Below are positions 35,293 through 43,814 of a stretch of 64,000 bases of DNA, in pieces. Location of the stretch: assembly GCF_037971845.1 (NCBI RefSeq), contig NZ_CP150227.1, forward strand, positions 3,844,001 to 3,908,000, given 5' to 3'. A program made the position numbers and the translations under genes. How positions within the stretch are numbered: position 1 is the first letter of the stretch; the number at the start of each line of letters is the position of its first letter. Source of the stretch: Paenibacillus sp. FSL R5-0766 (GTDB taxonomy: Bacteria; Bacillota; Bacilli; Paenibacillales; Paenibacillaceae). The notes beneath the pieces are model-generated. The model was given only the letters and a program-made list of their open reading frames with translations, did no database searches and was not told where the DNA came from.

Positions 35293-36588
35293 TTGTTTTC
35301 CACGCTGTTAGCCTGCATTATCTTTTTAATTACGTTAGTCCTCGTCATCTGGCAGCCTAAAAACCTGTCCATTGGTTGGTCAGCTTGCGGCGGAGCAATT
35401 CTTGCTTTACTTGTGGGTGTGGTCAATCTCCAAGACGTCTGGGATGTGACGCAAATCGTTTGGAATGCCACGCTTGCGTTTGTAGCAATCATTCTGATTT
35501 CGTTAATTCTGGATCGTATCGGATTTTTCGAGTGGGCTGCCTTACATATGGCCAAGGCTGCTCACGGAAATGGTGTCCGGATGTTTGTTTACGTCTCGAT
35601 CTTGGGTGCTGTGGTTTCTGCCTTCTTTGCCAATGACGGAGGCGCACTGATTCTGACGCCGATTGTTCTAGCCATGGTACGTGCACTGAATTTCGATGAG
35701 AAAAAAGTGTTTCCGTTTATTATTGCTAGCGGATTTATTGCGGATACGACCTCTTTGCCACTGGTTGTAAGTAACCTGGTCAACATCGTATCTGCTGACT
35801 TCTTTGGCATTACGTTCATGGAGTACGCAGGAAGGATGTTTGTTCCGAATCTGTTCTCACTGGTGGCGAGTATCGGCGTATTGTATCTCTTCTTCCGAAA
35901 AAGTATTCCAAAACGCTTTGATGCGAGCGAATTGAAACCACCAGCAACTGCCATTAAGGATATGAAAATGTTTCGGTTGTCGTGGGTGGTGTTGGGTGTT
36001 CTTCTCATTGGATACTTCACCAGTGAATTCGTCGGTATTCCCGTATCTCTTGTAGCAGGTGTTGTCGCTATATTCTTCCTGTTCATGGCTTCCCGCAGTT
36101 CTGCTGTACCGACTACATTGGTGGTCAAAGAAGCGCCGTGGGCCATCGTATTTTTCTCCATCGGCATGTATGTCGTGGTTTATGGTCTACGTAACGTGGG
36201 TTTAACGGATCTCCTGGCCGTAGTCATTCAGGCTGTGGCGGATCAAGGATTGTTTGCGGCAACGATTGGTATGGGCTTTATTGCGGCAATTATTTCATCT
36301 CTGATGAACAATATGCCTACCGTGCTAATTGATGCGCTTGCCATTGATGCAACAACGGCTACAGGAACGGTTCGGGAGGCGCTCATTTACGCGAATATTA
36401 TTGGTTCAGACTTGGGTCCCAAGATTACCCCGATCGGTTCACTGGCGACGCTGCTCTGGCTTCATGTGCTTAGCACGAAAGGCGTCAAAATCTCATGGGG
36501 CACTTACTTTAAGACAGGTATCATTATCACCGTTCCGACTCTGCTTATTACGCTATTGGGTCTGTATCTGTGGTTAAGCATTATATAA
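35293..36588 (+). CDS. arsB: Arsenite efflux permease ArsB
   Basis: A 431-residue membrane protein of about 12 helices, belonging to the ArsB/NhaD group. Typical segments are [40 protein letters not shown] and [17 protein letters not shown], the last two being the paired re-entrant substrate regions. It starts with TTG a few bases after GAGGGGGAGGG. It exports As(III), alone or energised by ArsA encoded downstream. Confidence 0.94.
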   Translation: MFSTLLACIIFLITLVLVIWQPKNLSIGWSACGGAILALLVGVVNLQDVWDVTQIVWNATLAFVAIILISLILDRIGFFEWAALHMAKAAHGNGVRMFVYVSILGAVVSAFFANDGGALILTPIVLAMVRALNFDEKKVFPFIIASGFIADTTSLPLVVSNLVNIVSADFFGITFMEYAGRMFVPNLFSLVASIGVLYLFFRKSIPKRFDASELKPPATAIKDMKMFRLSWVVLGVLLIGYFTSEFVGIPVSLVAGVVAIFFLFMASRSSAVPTTLVVKEAPWAIVFFSIGMYVVVYGLRNVGLTDLLAVVIQAVADQGLFAATIGMGFIAAIISSLMNNMPTVLIDALAIDATTATGTVREALIYANIIGSDLGPKITPIGSLATLLWLHVLSTKGVKISWGTYFKTGIIITVPTLLITLLGLYLWLSII

Positions 36589-36613
36589 TTCAAACAACGA
36601 GGAGACGATGAAC

Positions 36614-37033
36614 ATGAGTAAAAAAACACTGTACTTCCTATGCACAGGCAATTCTTGCCGGAGCCAAATGGCCGAAGGCTGGGCCAAGAAATATCTAAGT
36701 GAGGACTGGAACATCTATAGTGCAGGCATCGAGGCACACGGTCTGAATCCAAAAGCAGTGGAAGCCATGAAGGAAGTTGGCCTGGATATTTCCACTCAAA
36801 CTTCCGATATCATTGATTCGGAGTTGTTGAACAATGCTGATTTTGTAGTCACATTGTGTGGAGACGCCGCGGATAAATGTCCAATGACACCACCACATGT
36901 CAAGCGGGAACACTGGGGATTCGATGATCCTGCCAAAGCGCAAGGTACAGATGAAGAGAAATGGGCTGTATTCCAAACGGTTCGTGACCAGATTGGGGAG
37001 CGCATTAAAACGTTCGCTGAAACCGGCAAATAA
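36614..37033 (+). CDS. arsC: Thioredoxin-coupled arsenate reductase ArsC
   Basis: A 139-residue LMW-phosphatase-fold reductase. The P-loop CTGNSCR holds the nucleophile Cys, and LCGDAADKC supplies the second and third redox cysteines of the pI258-type mechanism. It reduces As(V) to As(III) for ArsB export. ATG 36608 is also possible, but it is only three bases from GAGGAG, so 36614 is favoured. A terminator-like hairpin follows. Confidence 0.95.
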   Translation: MSKKTLYFLCTGNSCRSQMAEGWAKKYLSEDWNIYSAGIEAHGLNPKAVEAMKEVGLDISTQTSDIIDSELLNNADFVVTLCGDAADKCPMTPPHVKREHWGFDDPAKAQGTDEEKWAVFQTVRDQIGERIKTFAETGK

Positions 37034-37042
37034 TACAAACCT

Positions 37043-37067
37043 GCCGGGAGAATGTTTCCCGGCTTTT
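37043..37067 (+). terminator. Intercistronic terminator between arsC and arsD
   Basis: GCCGGGA (37043-37049) and TCCCGGC (37057-37063) with a short loop, followed by TTTTCT. It probably reduces, but does not block, transcription into arsDA. Confidence 0.7.
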
Positions 37068-37091
37068 CTAATTTCGAGAGGGGTGTTTGGT

Positions 37092-37457
37092 TTGAAAACA
37101 ATGGAGATCTACGATCCTGCGATGTGTTGTTCTTCTGGCGTATGTGGTCCAAGTGTTGATCCGGAACTGATTCGTGTATCTGCTGTCGTCCATAATTTGC
37201 AAAAGAAACAGTTTCAGGTATCTCGTTATAACTTATCCAGTGAACCTGATGCTTTTGTGGCAAGTCCGCTCGTAGGACAGCTTTTGGCTGAAAAGGGTCC
37301 TCAAGTGCTGCCCATTATCATTGTAGATGGTCAAGTGGTAAAGGAAAGTGGTTATCCAAGGAACGAAGAATTCGTTCAATGGACGGGTCTGACGGAAGAA
37401 GAACTGGTGGCTAAGCCGAGAATACGTCTTGAGGTCAAAACTAAATCCGAGCTATAG
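37092..37457 (+). CDS. arsD: Arsenic metallochaperone ArsD
   Basis: A 121-residue thioredoxin-fold chaperone. The N-terminal MEIYDPAMCCSSGVCG contains the essential Cys-Cys-x4-Cys that binds As(III) and passes it to ArsA. Later VDGQVVKESGYP is the conserved core. Its likely start is TTG 37092, seven bases after GAGGGGTG; ATG 37101 is an alternative. It overlaps no neighbour and is 19 bp before arsA. Confidence 0.93.
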   Translation: MKTMEIYDPAMCCSSGVCGPSVDPELIRVSAVVHNLQKKQFQVSRYNLSSEPDAFVASPLVGQLLAEKGPQVLPIIIVDGQVVKESGYPRNEEFVQWTGLTEEELVAKPRIRLEVKTKSEL

Positions 37458-37476
37458 GAAAGAAGGTCCTCTCAAC

Positions 37477-39258
37477 ATGTTAAACCGATTTGAACCGAAA
37501 TCCATGTCGCTGACCCCTTATCTGTTTTTTACTGGTAAAGGGGGCGTAGGGAAGACGTCCACTGCTTGTGCGACAGCTGTATCTCTTGCCGATTCGGGGA
37601 AGCGTGTTTTGCTGGTGAGCACCGATCCGGCTTCTAACCTACAGGATGTTTTTGGTATGGAGCTTTCTAATCACCCCGTACCTGTAATTGGAATGAACAA
37701 TCTGGATGCCGCCAATCTCGATCCTGAAACTGCTGCTAACGAGTACAAAGCTGAGATGGTTGGGCCATACCGCGGCGTGCTTCCAGACACAGTGATCGCG
37801 ACGATGGAAGAGCAATTATCTGGAGCCTGCACGGTTGAAATAGCTGCCTTTAATGAGTTCAGTTCCATGCTGACTAATCAAGAACTGCGAGAGCAGTATG
37901 ATCACATCTTGTTCGATACGGCTCCGACAGGGCACACGCTGCGTTTGTTGCAATTGCCAACCGCCTGGAGCGGGTTTTTATCTGAAAGTACACATGGGGC
38001 TTCCTGTCTGGGACCGCTTGCCGGTCTGGAAGCGAAAAAAACATTATATGAGGATGCCGTCCAGACCTTGTCTGATTCCAATGAAACGACACTTGTACTG
38101 GTCACTCGTCCGGATGATTCTCCGCTGAAAGAAGCTGCGCGGGCATCGCAAGAGCTTGGAGAGATCGGTATTCAGAATCAGTTGTTGATCGTGAACGGGA
38201 TGCTTTCTTCGGTTATGGAGCAGGATACGGTTTCTTCTGCTTTTTACGGTCGACAGGTACGTGCATTGGAGAAGCTTCCTGAAGCCGTTCAGCAGCTTCC
38301 AATCTATCAAATTCCTCTAGCGCCATTTAACATCACTGGCATTGAGCATTTGCGTCATTTCTTCGATGCCCCGGAGGTTAGGCTGGTCCAAGAGAAAAAT
38401 GTAAATCCTTCGTTGGTTTTCCCCTTGCAACATCTCATAGATGATATGGAGAACAAGGGGATCCGAGTGATCTTCACCATGGGAAAAGGCGGCGTAGGCA
38501 AAACAACAGTTGCATCAGCTATTGCAGTTGGTCTGGCAGAGAGAGGTCACCAGGTACATCTGAGCACTACCGATCCCGCTTCCCATCTGAGTCATGTGCT
38601 CGAACAAGAGACGGACAACATCACCGTGAGTTGTATCGATCCGAAGGTCGAACTGGAACGATATAAACAGGAAGTCCTGGAGCAGAACAAGGATTCTTTG
38701 GATGAGGATGGTCTGGCTTACCTGGAAGAAGATTTAAGATCCCCTTGTACAGAAGAAATTGCAGTTTTTCGTGCATTTGCCAATCTGGTTGAACGAAGCA
38801 GCGATGAGATTGTGGTTATTGATACAGCTCCAACAGGACACACATTACTTCTTCTCGATGCAACGGAAGAGTACCACAAAGAGATTGCACGTTCAGCAGG
38901 TGCTATACCCGCTGCGGTTCAGCATTTGTTACCACGACTTCGTGATCCGAATGAAACAAGTGTTGTGATTGTTACACTCGCAGAGGCTACACCATATTAT
39001 GAGGCTTTTCGTTTGGAACAGGACTTGCAGCGGGCCAGTATACCAACCAGGTGGTGGACTATTAATCAAAGTTTTGCCGTGACAGACACCATGGACCCCA
39101 TTCTTAGCGGACGGGCCATCGCTGAGCAGGAATGGATTCAGCAGATTCATAAAGCTTCGAAGGGAAACACCGTAATTATTCCTTGGGAATCCAAAGAGAT
39201 TGTTGGTTATGACAGTCTAAAGACCTGGACTGAAGTAGCAAGCCCGAATGAAGTATAA
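37477..39258 (+). CDS. arsA: Arsenite efflux ATPase ArsA
   Basis: A 593-residue ATPase with two homologous halves. P-loops are GKGGVGKTS (about residue 17) and GKGGVGKTT (about residue 338), each followed by a DTAPTGHTLRLL-type switch. Cysteines in the CTVEIAAF and CTEEIAVF segments, one per half, are the allosteric As(III) ligands. It energises ArsB. It starts at ATG 37477, with GAAGG upstream; an upstream ATG is not supported by a ribosome site. Confidence 0.95.
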   Translation: MLNRFEPKSMSLTPYLFFTGKGGVGKTSTACATAVSLADSGKRVLLVSTDPASNLQDVFGMELSNHPVPVIGMNNLDAANLDPETAANEYKAEMVGPYRGVLPDTVIATMEEQLSGACTVEIAAFNEFSSMLTNQELREQYDHILFDTAPTGHTLRLLQLPTAWSGFLSESTHGASCLGPLAGLEAKKTLYEDAVQTLSDSNETTLVLVTRPDDSPLKEAARASQELGEIGIQNQLLIVNGMLSSVMEQDTVSSAFYGRQVRALEKLPEAVQQLPIYQIPLAPFNITGIEHLRHFFDAPEVRLVQEKNVNPSLVFPLQHLIDDMENKGIRVIFTMGKGGVGKTTVASAIAVGLAERGHQVHLSTTDPASHLSHVLEQETDNITVSCIDPKVELERYKQEVLEQNKDSLDEDGLAYLEEDLRSPCTEEIAVFRAFANLVERSSDEIVVIDTAPTGHTLLLLDATEEYHKEIARSAGAIPAAVQHLLPRLRDPNETSVVIVTLAEATPYYEAFRLEQDLQRASIPTRWWTINQSFAVTDTMDPILSGRAIAEQEWIQQIHKASKGNTVIIPWESKEIVGYDSLKTWTEVASPNEV

Positions 39259-39276
39259 AAAGGAGACTGATCGACG

Positions 39277-39558
39277 ATGGTGATTACCGATGGAGCAAAA
39301 GCCTATATTGTAGAAATGATGAGAGAAGCAGGCGTGCATACGCTTCGATTTGCCATGGTTAGCGGAGGGTGCTGTGGGCCCAGTTATCAACTAGGGCTCG
39401 CTGATCCTGATGAGAATGATGTGGTACAGGAAATAAATGCGATTCGCGTAGCTGTTGATCCTGAGATAGTAGCTACCGTAAAATCAATCACCCTGGATGT
39501 GGAACAATACGACGATGGACTTGGACTCGTCGTTAGTGGAGGCTCAAGTTGCTGTTAA
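39277..39558 (+). CDS. HesB/IscA-like protein of the ars operon
   Basis: A 93-residue IscA-fold protein. It has SGGCCGPSYQLGLAD near residue 30 and ends GGSSCC, so the cysteines that usually bind Fe-S clusters are present as adjacent pairs. It lies between arsA and a phosphatase-like gene. A role in binding thiophilic As(III) or repairing Fe-S clusters under arsenic stress is plausible but unproven. Confidence 0.8.
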   Translation: MVITDGAKAYIVEMMREAGVHTLRFAMVSGGCCGPSYQLGLADPDENDVVQEINAIRVAVDPEIVATVKSITLDVEQYDDGLGLVVSGGSSCC

Positions 39559-39585
39559 GCACAATTAGAAAAGAGGAGGATAACG

Positions 39586-40023
39586 ATGTCTAACTATCAT
39601 GAACTGGTTAAAGGTAAAGTATATATTGGGGGAGCAGATGCTGCTCTAAGTGCGATTAAGGAGCAAGGTGTAACTGAGGTATTTGATCTCCGAGATGATG
39701 GTAAGGCACAAGAAGGATTTCCAGATTCAGCACACCGACATCATTATCCAATTGTTGAAAATCGGAATGATCAGGAAGAATCCATCAAGTCCGCTATTCA
39801 AGCCGTGACTGAAGCTGTTCAGGAAGGTAAAAAAGTATTCTTTCACTGTGCTGGTGGCCGGAACCGTACGGGTACAGTAGCTACAGCTCTTTTGATGAAC
39901 TTGGGTGAAGCTACTACAGTTGAAGAAGCTGAAAAACTCGCAATGGAGAGACGTCCGGACATTTCAATCAAGCCTGAAATGCGTCATGTACTGAAGAATA
40001 TGTATGAAGCAAATAATAGTTAA
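39586..40023 (+). CDS. Dual-specificity phosphatase-like protein
   Basis: A 145-residue DSP-fold protein with the complete signature FHCAGGRNRTGT (Cys and Arg of HCx5R). It begins VKGKVYIGGADAA, the usual start of small bacterial DSPs. It is the last gene of the ars operon, preceded by AGAGGAGG. The chemistry of this fold (Cys nucleophile with oxyanion binding) might suit arsenate or a phosphate-ester; its role in arsenic resistance is unknown. Confidence 0.88.
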   Translation: MSNYHELVKGKVYIGGADAALSAIKEQGVTEVFDLRDDGKAQEGFPDSAHRHHYPIVENRNDQEESIKSAIQAVTEAVQEGKKVFFHCAGGRNRTGTVATALLMNLGEATTVEEAEKLAMERRPDISIKPEMRHVLKNMYEANNS

Positions 40024-40041
40024 TATTATTTCTTTTAATAG

Positions 40042-40090
40042 AGGGACGTTGTCATACACAATGACGACGTCCCTTTATCATTTTTTTTAG
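40042..40090 (+). terminator. Intrinsic terminator of the ars operon
   Basis: AGGGACGTTGTCAT (40042-40055) pairs with ATGACGACGTCCCT (40061-40074), one G-U pair, then an A/T-rich tract with eight T. It lies between the convergent ars operon and arsN. Confidence 0.88.
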
Positions 40091-40120
40091 TAGTCGCTGA
40101 AGAGCGTTGTTTTCATCCCT

Positions 40121-40636
40121 TTATCCGTGCATTCCAGCTTGGTGAATGAGTTTTTCCATAATCATAATATCAATAAGTTCGCCATCCATAATACCTTGCT
40201 GTTCAAAAAAACCTACAGTTCGATACCCCAGTTTCTGGTATAATCCTTGCCCAGCCTTATTAAAGGGAAAGGTAAACAACACAATTTTATGAAAGTTATG
40301 CTTCCTCGCTTCATTTTCCAACTCTAAAAGGAGCGCATTTCCAATGCCTTTTCCACGATACTCTCTATGAATATATATCGACAAATCAGCGACACCGTGA
40401 TAAGCACAGCGGTGCGAGTACGGATTTAACGAAGCCCATCCAATAACTTGTTCTGATACCTCTGCTACCAATGCGACATGTCTCCCTTGATGTTGGTTAA
40501 ACCATTTTTGTATGTATATCATATCTTTCGTTTCCGTTTCTAGCGTTGCAATTCGATCTTCAATGCCTTGATTGTAGATGCCCAATATACTATTTAAATC
40601 GTTCACTTTGGCTTGGCGGATAGATACCATTTGCAT
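40121..40636 (-). CDS. arsN: ArsN-type GNAT N-acetyltransferase (arsinothricin/phosphinothricin acetyltransferase family)
   Basis: A 171-residue GNAT of the phosphinothricin acetyltransferase group. The start IRQAKVNDLNSILGIYNQGI and RIATLETE are group hallmarks. The acetyl-CoA loop is EYRGKGIGNALLLELE, and GYRTVGFFEQQG is the C-terminal motif. ArsN1 enzymes acetylate the amino group of arsinothricin and confer resistance. ATG 40636 is preferred to the upstream ATG at 40651. Its place between the ars operon and the arsL locus fits self-resistance. Substrate preference for arsinothricin over other amines is inferred. Confidence 0.85.
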   Translation of the reverse strand: MQMVSIRQAKVNDLNSILGIYNQGIEDRIATLETETKDMIYIQKWFNQHQGRHVALVAEVSEQVIGWASLNPYSHRCAYHGVADLSIYIHREYRGKGIGNALLLELENEARKHNFHKIVLFTFPFNKAGQGLYQKLGYRTVGFFEQQGIMDGELIDIMIMEKLIHQAGMHG

Positions 40637-40758
40637 ATAAGAATCCCTCACTTTTTAACTATCTATTGTAAGTAAATAATGAATTCATGAACAGACTTTA
40701 GCATGACTGTTTTTGGAAATCAACACTTAAATTCAATGTTGAACAACGAAAAATAAAG

Positions 40759-40787
40759 TTGCTATTTGCAAATTATCAGAATATAAT
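40759..40787 (+). promoter_or_regulatory. Promoter and MarR-type operator of the arsL operon
   Basis: A -35 TTGCTA (40759-40764), 17-bp spacer and perfect TATAAT (40782-40787). The palindrome ATTTGCAAAT (40764-40773) occupies the spacer, as in the promoters at 25062, 26221 and 26761. A second, weaker TTG-N7-CAA element (TTGCGTTAAACAA) is at 40919-40931. The leader from here to the first gene is about 230 bases and holds no clear open frame. Confidence 0.7.
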
Positions 40788-41019
40788 AAAGGAAAATTAT
40801 TCAAGTAAATGTATTTTGTATCCTTATTTTAATGTGAATTAAGCCATAAATAATGAAGTGTATTCAATGTGTGTCTCTTATTCATTTAAATGTGATATAT
40901 AACAAGGCGTGTAATTACTTGCGTTAAACAACTATTATAAGTGAGTTATCATGTCTGTCTTTACATAAGGATAGATTGATATAAATGTACTAACCATTCT
41001 ATCGTGAGGTGAATTTAAA

Positions 41020-41322
41020 ATGCTCCAATTATTGCCTGAGCTACATCGGAAGTATACTGATTTTGTGGAAGAAGCTCTAAGAGCGGAGTACCTCTCACCC
41101 AGAGATCGAGCATTAGTTGAACTAACAAGTGCGATGATCATCGGAGATCAAGAAGATTTGAGGAAGGCACTTATTTCTGCTAAGCAAGAGTTCATTACGA
41201 ACGAAGAAATTGGACAAGTTGCCGGTATCATCGCCGTAGCCAAAACAAAGAAATTATTCAATGAAACCTCCACTCAAGAAGGTATCTTGCCACAGAGTTC
41301 CCAATCCGAGTGTTGCAGATAA
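41020..41322 (+). CDS. CMD/AhpD-like small protein with C-terminal Cys pair
   Basis: A 100-residue all-helical protein resembling carboxymuconolactone decarboxylase family proteins. The central LSPRDRALVELTSAMIIGDQEDL segment matches the CMD helix, but the AhpD CxxC redox motif is missing. It ends SECCR, a vicinal Cys pair. It is the first gene of the arsL operon, with ribosome site GTGAGGTG. It may bind arsenicals or act as an accessory protein; the function is unknown. Confidence 0.65.
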   Translation: MLQLLPELHRKYTDFVEEALRAEYLSPRDRALVELTSAMIIGDQEDLRKALISAKQEFITNEEIGQVAGIIAVAKTKKLFNETSTQEGILPQSSQSECCR

Positions 41323-41334
41323 GGAGGGATTAAA

Positions 41335-42603
41335 ATGGTGAATCGTCCTGTAGTTCTGCTTATTGGTCGGCGAGATGATGTTGAGGAGATCCTTTTCATA
41401 AAGGAACAAGGCTATAAGGTGGTTCTCATGAATACGAAGATACCTTTTGAAGATGCCATGATTGCAGATTTCCCTTTTGAAATGGATTTGAATCAGGAAG
41501 AAGAGGCAATCGCTAAGGCAATCGAAATATCTAAACGGCTTTCTATTGTTGCTGTGTATACGAATAATGAATATCGCATCGTTCTAGGTGCGAAAATAGC
41601 CGAGGCCTTGGGTCTGCAATTCCACTTATCTTCACAGGCCGCTTTAAATTGCCGCAGCAAAGCACAAACCCGCGCATGTTTAACCAAACACCAGGTATCC
41701 CCCATCCAATACGCTTTAATCCAAACACCTGCAGAGATACTACACATCCTTAGTGAAATGAAGTTACCCGTTATCGTAAAACCTTCTAATGATGCGGGCA
41801 GTCATATGGTACAAAAATGTAATACGTTAGAAGAAGCATGGAGTGCTGCTGAACTTATTAGCACTAATGCTCTAAACTGGGTTGGACAACCTTTAGAGAA
41901 GCATATTCTCGTAGAGGAATACATCGATGGACCTGAATTTAGTGTTGAGTCATGTACGATCAATGGAACCACACATATCATTGCAATTACCGCTAAAAAT
42001 ACATCCGCATTAATTGAAGAAGGACACTTGGTACCCGCTCTATTATCAGAACAGGATTCTACCCTGATTCAAGAGGTCGTTATTAAGGCTTTGGCGGTCC
42101 TAGGCGTAGATTATATTGTCTCCCACACTGAAGTTAAGCTTTCTCCTCAAGGACCCAAAGTAATCGAGGTGAATGCGAGGGTGGGCGGAGATCAAATTCA
42201 CAACTTGGTTCATGCTGTTACCGGATATGATCTGCGTAAGTTGGCATTTCATATTGTTACGGGGGGAACCTTTGCAAGTGCTCCTAGGGACATACCCATC
42301 ACGGATTCAGCCCAAATTCAATTTTTACTTGCGAATCAAGATGGAAATGTTCGATTGAACAAGAACGCAGCTCAATCAATTGAAGGAATAAAGCAAGTTG
42401 AGATCTCTGTTCAAAATGGTGATTACGTAACGATGACTAAGAGCAACTATAATCGTTTGGGCTATATGATAGCTCATGGTGTAGATGGTAAGCATGCATC
42501 TCAAGTCTTGAATACCGCAAAAGAAGCCATGCATTTTTTCATAACAAAGGATCAAGATGGAGAGGTGCCTTCGTCCACTGATAAACGTATGGGTGTCATA
42601 TGA
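41335..42603 (+). CDS. ATP-grasp ligase in the arsL operon
   Basis: A 422-residue ATP-grasp protein. The central domain has VIVKPSNDAGSHMVQKC (about 142-158), EEYIDGPEFSVESCTI (about 197) and the Mg motif VIEVNARVGGDQ (about 276). It is closest in layout to the BacD/carbamoyl-phosphate-type enzymes that ligate amino acids. It lies between the CMD-like gene and the MFS transporter, overlapping the latter by ATGA. A natural idea is that it joins the amino-acid-like organoarsenical to another amino acid (inferred). Confidence 0.82.
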   Translation: MVNRPVVLLIGRRDDVEEILFIKEQGYKVVLMNTKIPFEDAMIADFPFEMDLNQEEEAIAKAIEISKRLSIVAVYTNNEYRIVLGAKIAEALGLQFHLSSQAALNCRSKAQTRACLTKHQVSPIQYALIQTPAEILHILSEMKLPVIVKPSNDAGSHMVQKCNTLEEAWSAAELISTNALNWVGQPLEKHILVEEYIDGPEFSVESCTINGTTHIIAITAKNTSALIEEGHLVPALLSEQDSTLIQEVVIKALAVLGVDYIVSHTEVKLSPQGPKVIEVNARVGGDQIHNLVHAVTGYDLRKLAFHIVTGGTFASAPRDIPITDSAQIQFLLANQDGNVRLNKNAAQSIEGIKQVEISVQNGDYVTMTKSNYNRLGYMIAHGVDGKHASQVLNTAKEAMHFFITKDQDGEVPSSTDKRMGVI

Positions 42604-43814
42604 AAAAGAATATTATTTTCCTGTGTTTATCTGTCTTTATATTAGTCGTAGGTACCGGGATTGTAGCACCACTACTAGCTCCTTATGCAAAAAACTTAGG
42701 GGCAACCGGTTTGTGGGTCGGAACGTTGTACAGCGGATTTTACGTAGTTCGTCTTTTAATTGGTACACCGATCGGGAGATTGGCAGATAAAAAAGGACCT
42801 AAAGCCATCCTAATCTATAGCCTGATACTTTATCCCTTTATCGCACTAAGTTATGGATTAGCAAGTAGTATAGCGGGACTTCTAGGGGCGCGGTTACTTC
42901 ATGGCGTAGCATCAGCCATGATGCTACCTATGGCTATGGCTTACATGGGCGAAATCAGCCCTAAAGGGCAAGAAGGCAAGTATATGGGGATATACAACAC
43001 TGCTATTTTCTTGGCAAATGGGTTGGGACCCTTGCTCGGTGGATATATATCAGTTCAGTACGGGACACAGAATGCATTTTTCTCCTTACTCGGCCTTGCG
43101 GTCATCGCCTTAGTTATTGTCTTTGCTTTACCTTCATCAAGGGCGAAGAAAGAAACCAATGTGGCTGATCTTAACGAAACCAATTCAGAGCGTACTCATC
43201 TGAAACGATCTCCCTGGAGACATCCCGGGATTCTAGCATTGTCCTCCGTCAATGTCATTGTAGCTGTTCTTTCCATGTTCATGATTTCCTTCTTCACCCT
43301 ATACGCCCAAAGCAGAGGGCTTAATGCCCTGATGATCGGTTTTTTAATTGCCTTAAACAACATCATAATAGGTGCAACACAGGTACCGCTAGGTTGGGTG
43401 GTTGACCGTTTTAATAAAATGAAGTTAATTCTTATCTCAGCTATGTTGACCACGATTCTTTTAATGATGTTTCCCTCTATGCATTCGCTTTGGACGATCG
43501 CTTTACTGATGATTGGAACCGGACTAACGTCGGCAGTCACACTGGCTTCCTCTTCAGCATTGTCTACTGTTTTGGGAAGAGAGGCGGGAATGGGGGCGAC
43601 GATGGGATTTTTGGGTTCTGCGACAAGCTTGGGAATGATTGTGGGTCCGCTGACATCTGGCATTCTAATGGACACTTTTCAAATTGACACTACGTTCTAT
43701 TTCTCAGGTTTCCTTTGGATTCTAGGCACTCTTGTTTTCTATGTATTATGGACTGCCTATGTCCGTTCCATAAAAATACAAAGCATCTCGAAGGGAGAAA
43801 TAACAAATGTCTAA
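42600..43814 (+). CDS. MFS transporter, putative organoarsenical exporter
   Basis: A 404-residue transporter with 12 hydrophobic segments. The loop between helices 2 and 3 reads GRLADKKGPKA, the MFS signature, and a second copy VDRFNKMK follows helix 8. It is in the middle of the operon, overlapping its neighbours on both sides, so it probably exports the product. Known arsinothricin clusters carry a permease in the same role. Confidence 0.85.
   Translation: MKKNIIFLCLSVFILVVGTGIVAPLLAPYAKNLGATGLWVGTLYSGFYVVRLLIGTPIGRLADKKGPKAILIYSLILYPFIALSYGLASSIAGLLGARLLHGVASAMMLPMAMAYMGEISPKGQEGKYMGIYNTAIFLANGLGPLLGGYISVQYGTQNAFFSLLGLAVIALVIVFALPSSRAKKETNVADLNETNSERTHLKRSPWRHPGILALSSVNVIVAVLSMFMISFFTLYAQSRGLNALMIGFLIALNNIIIGATQVPLGWVVDRFNKMKLILISAMLTTILLMMFPSMHSLWTIALLMIGTGLTSAVTLASSSALSTVLGREAGMGATMGFLGSATSLGMIVGPLTSGILMDTFQIDTTFYFSGFLWILGTLVFYVLWTAYVRSIKIQSISKGEITNV

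Noticed and set aside
35589-36167. 192-codon minus-strand frame in arsB
   Set aside because: Antisense shadow of a membrane-protein gene; no independent support.
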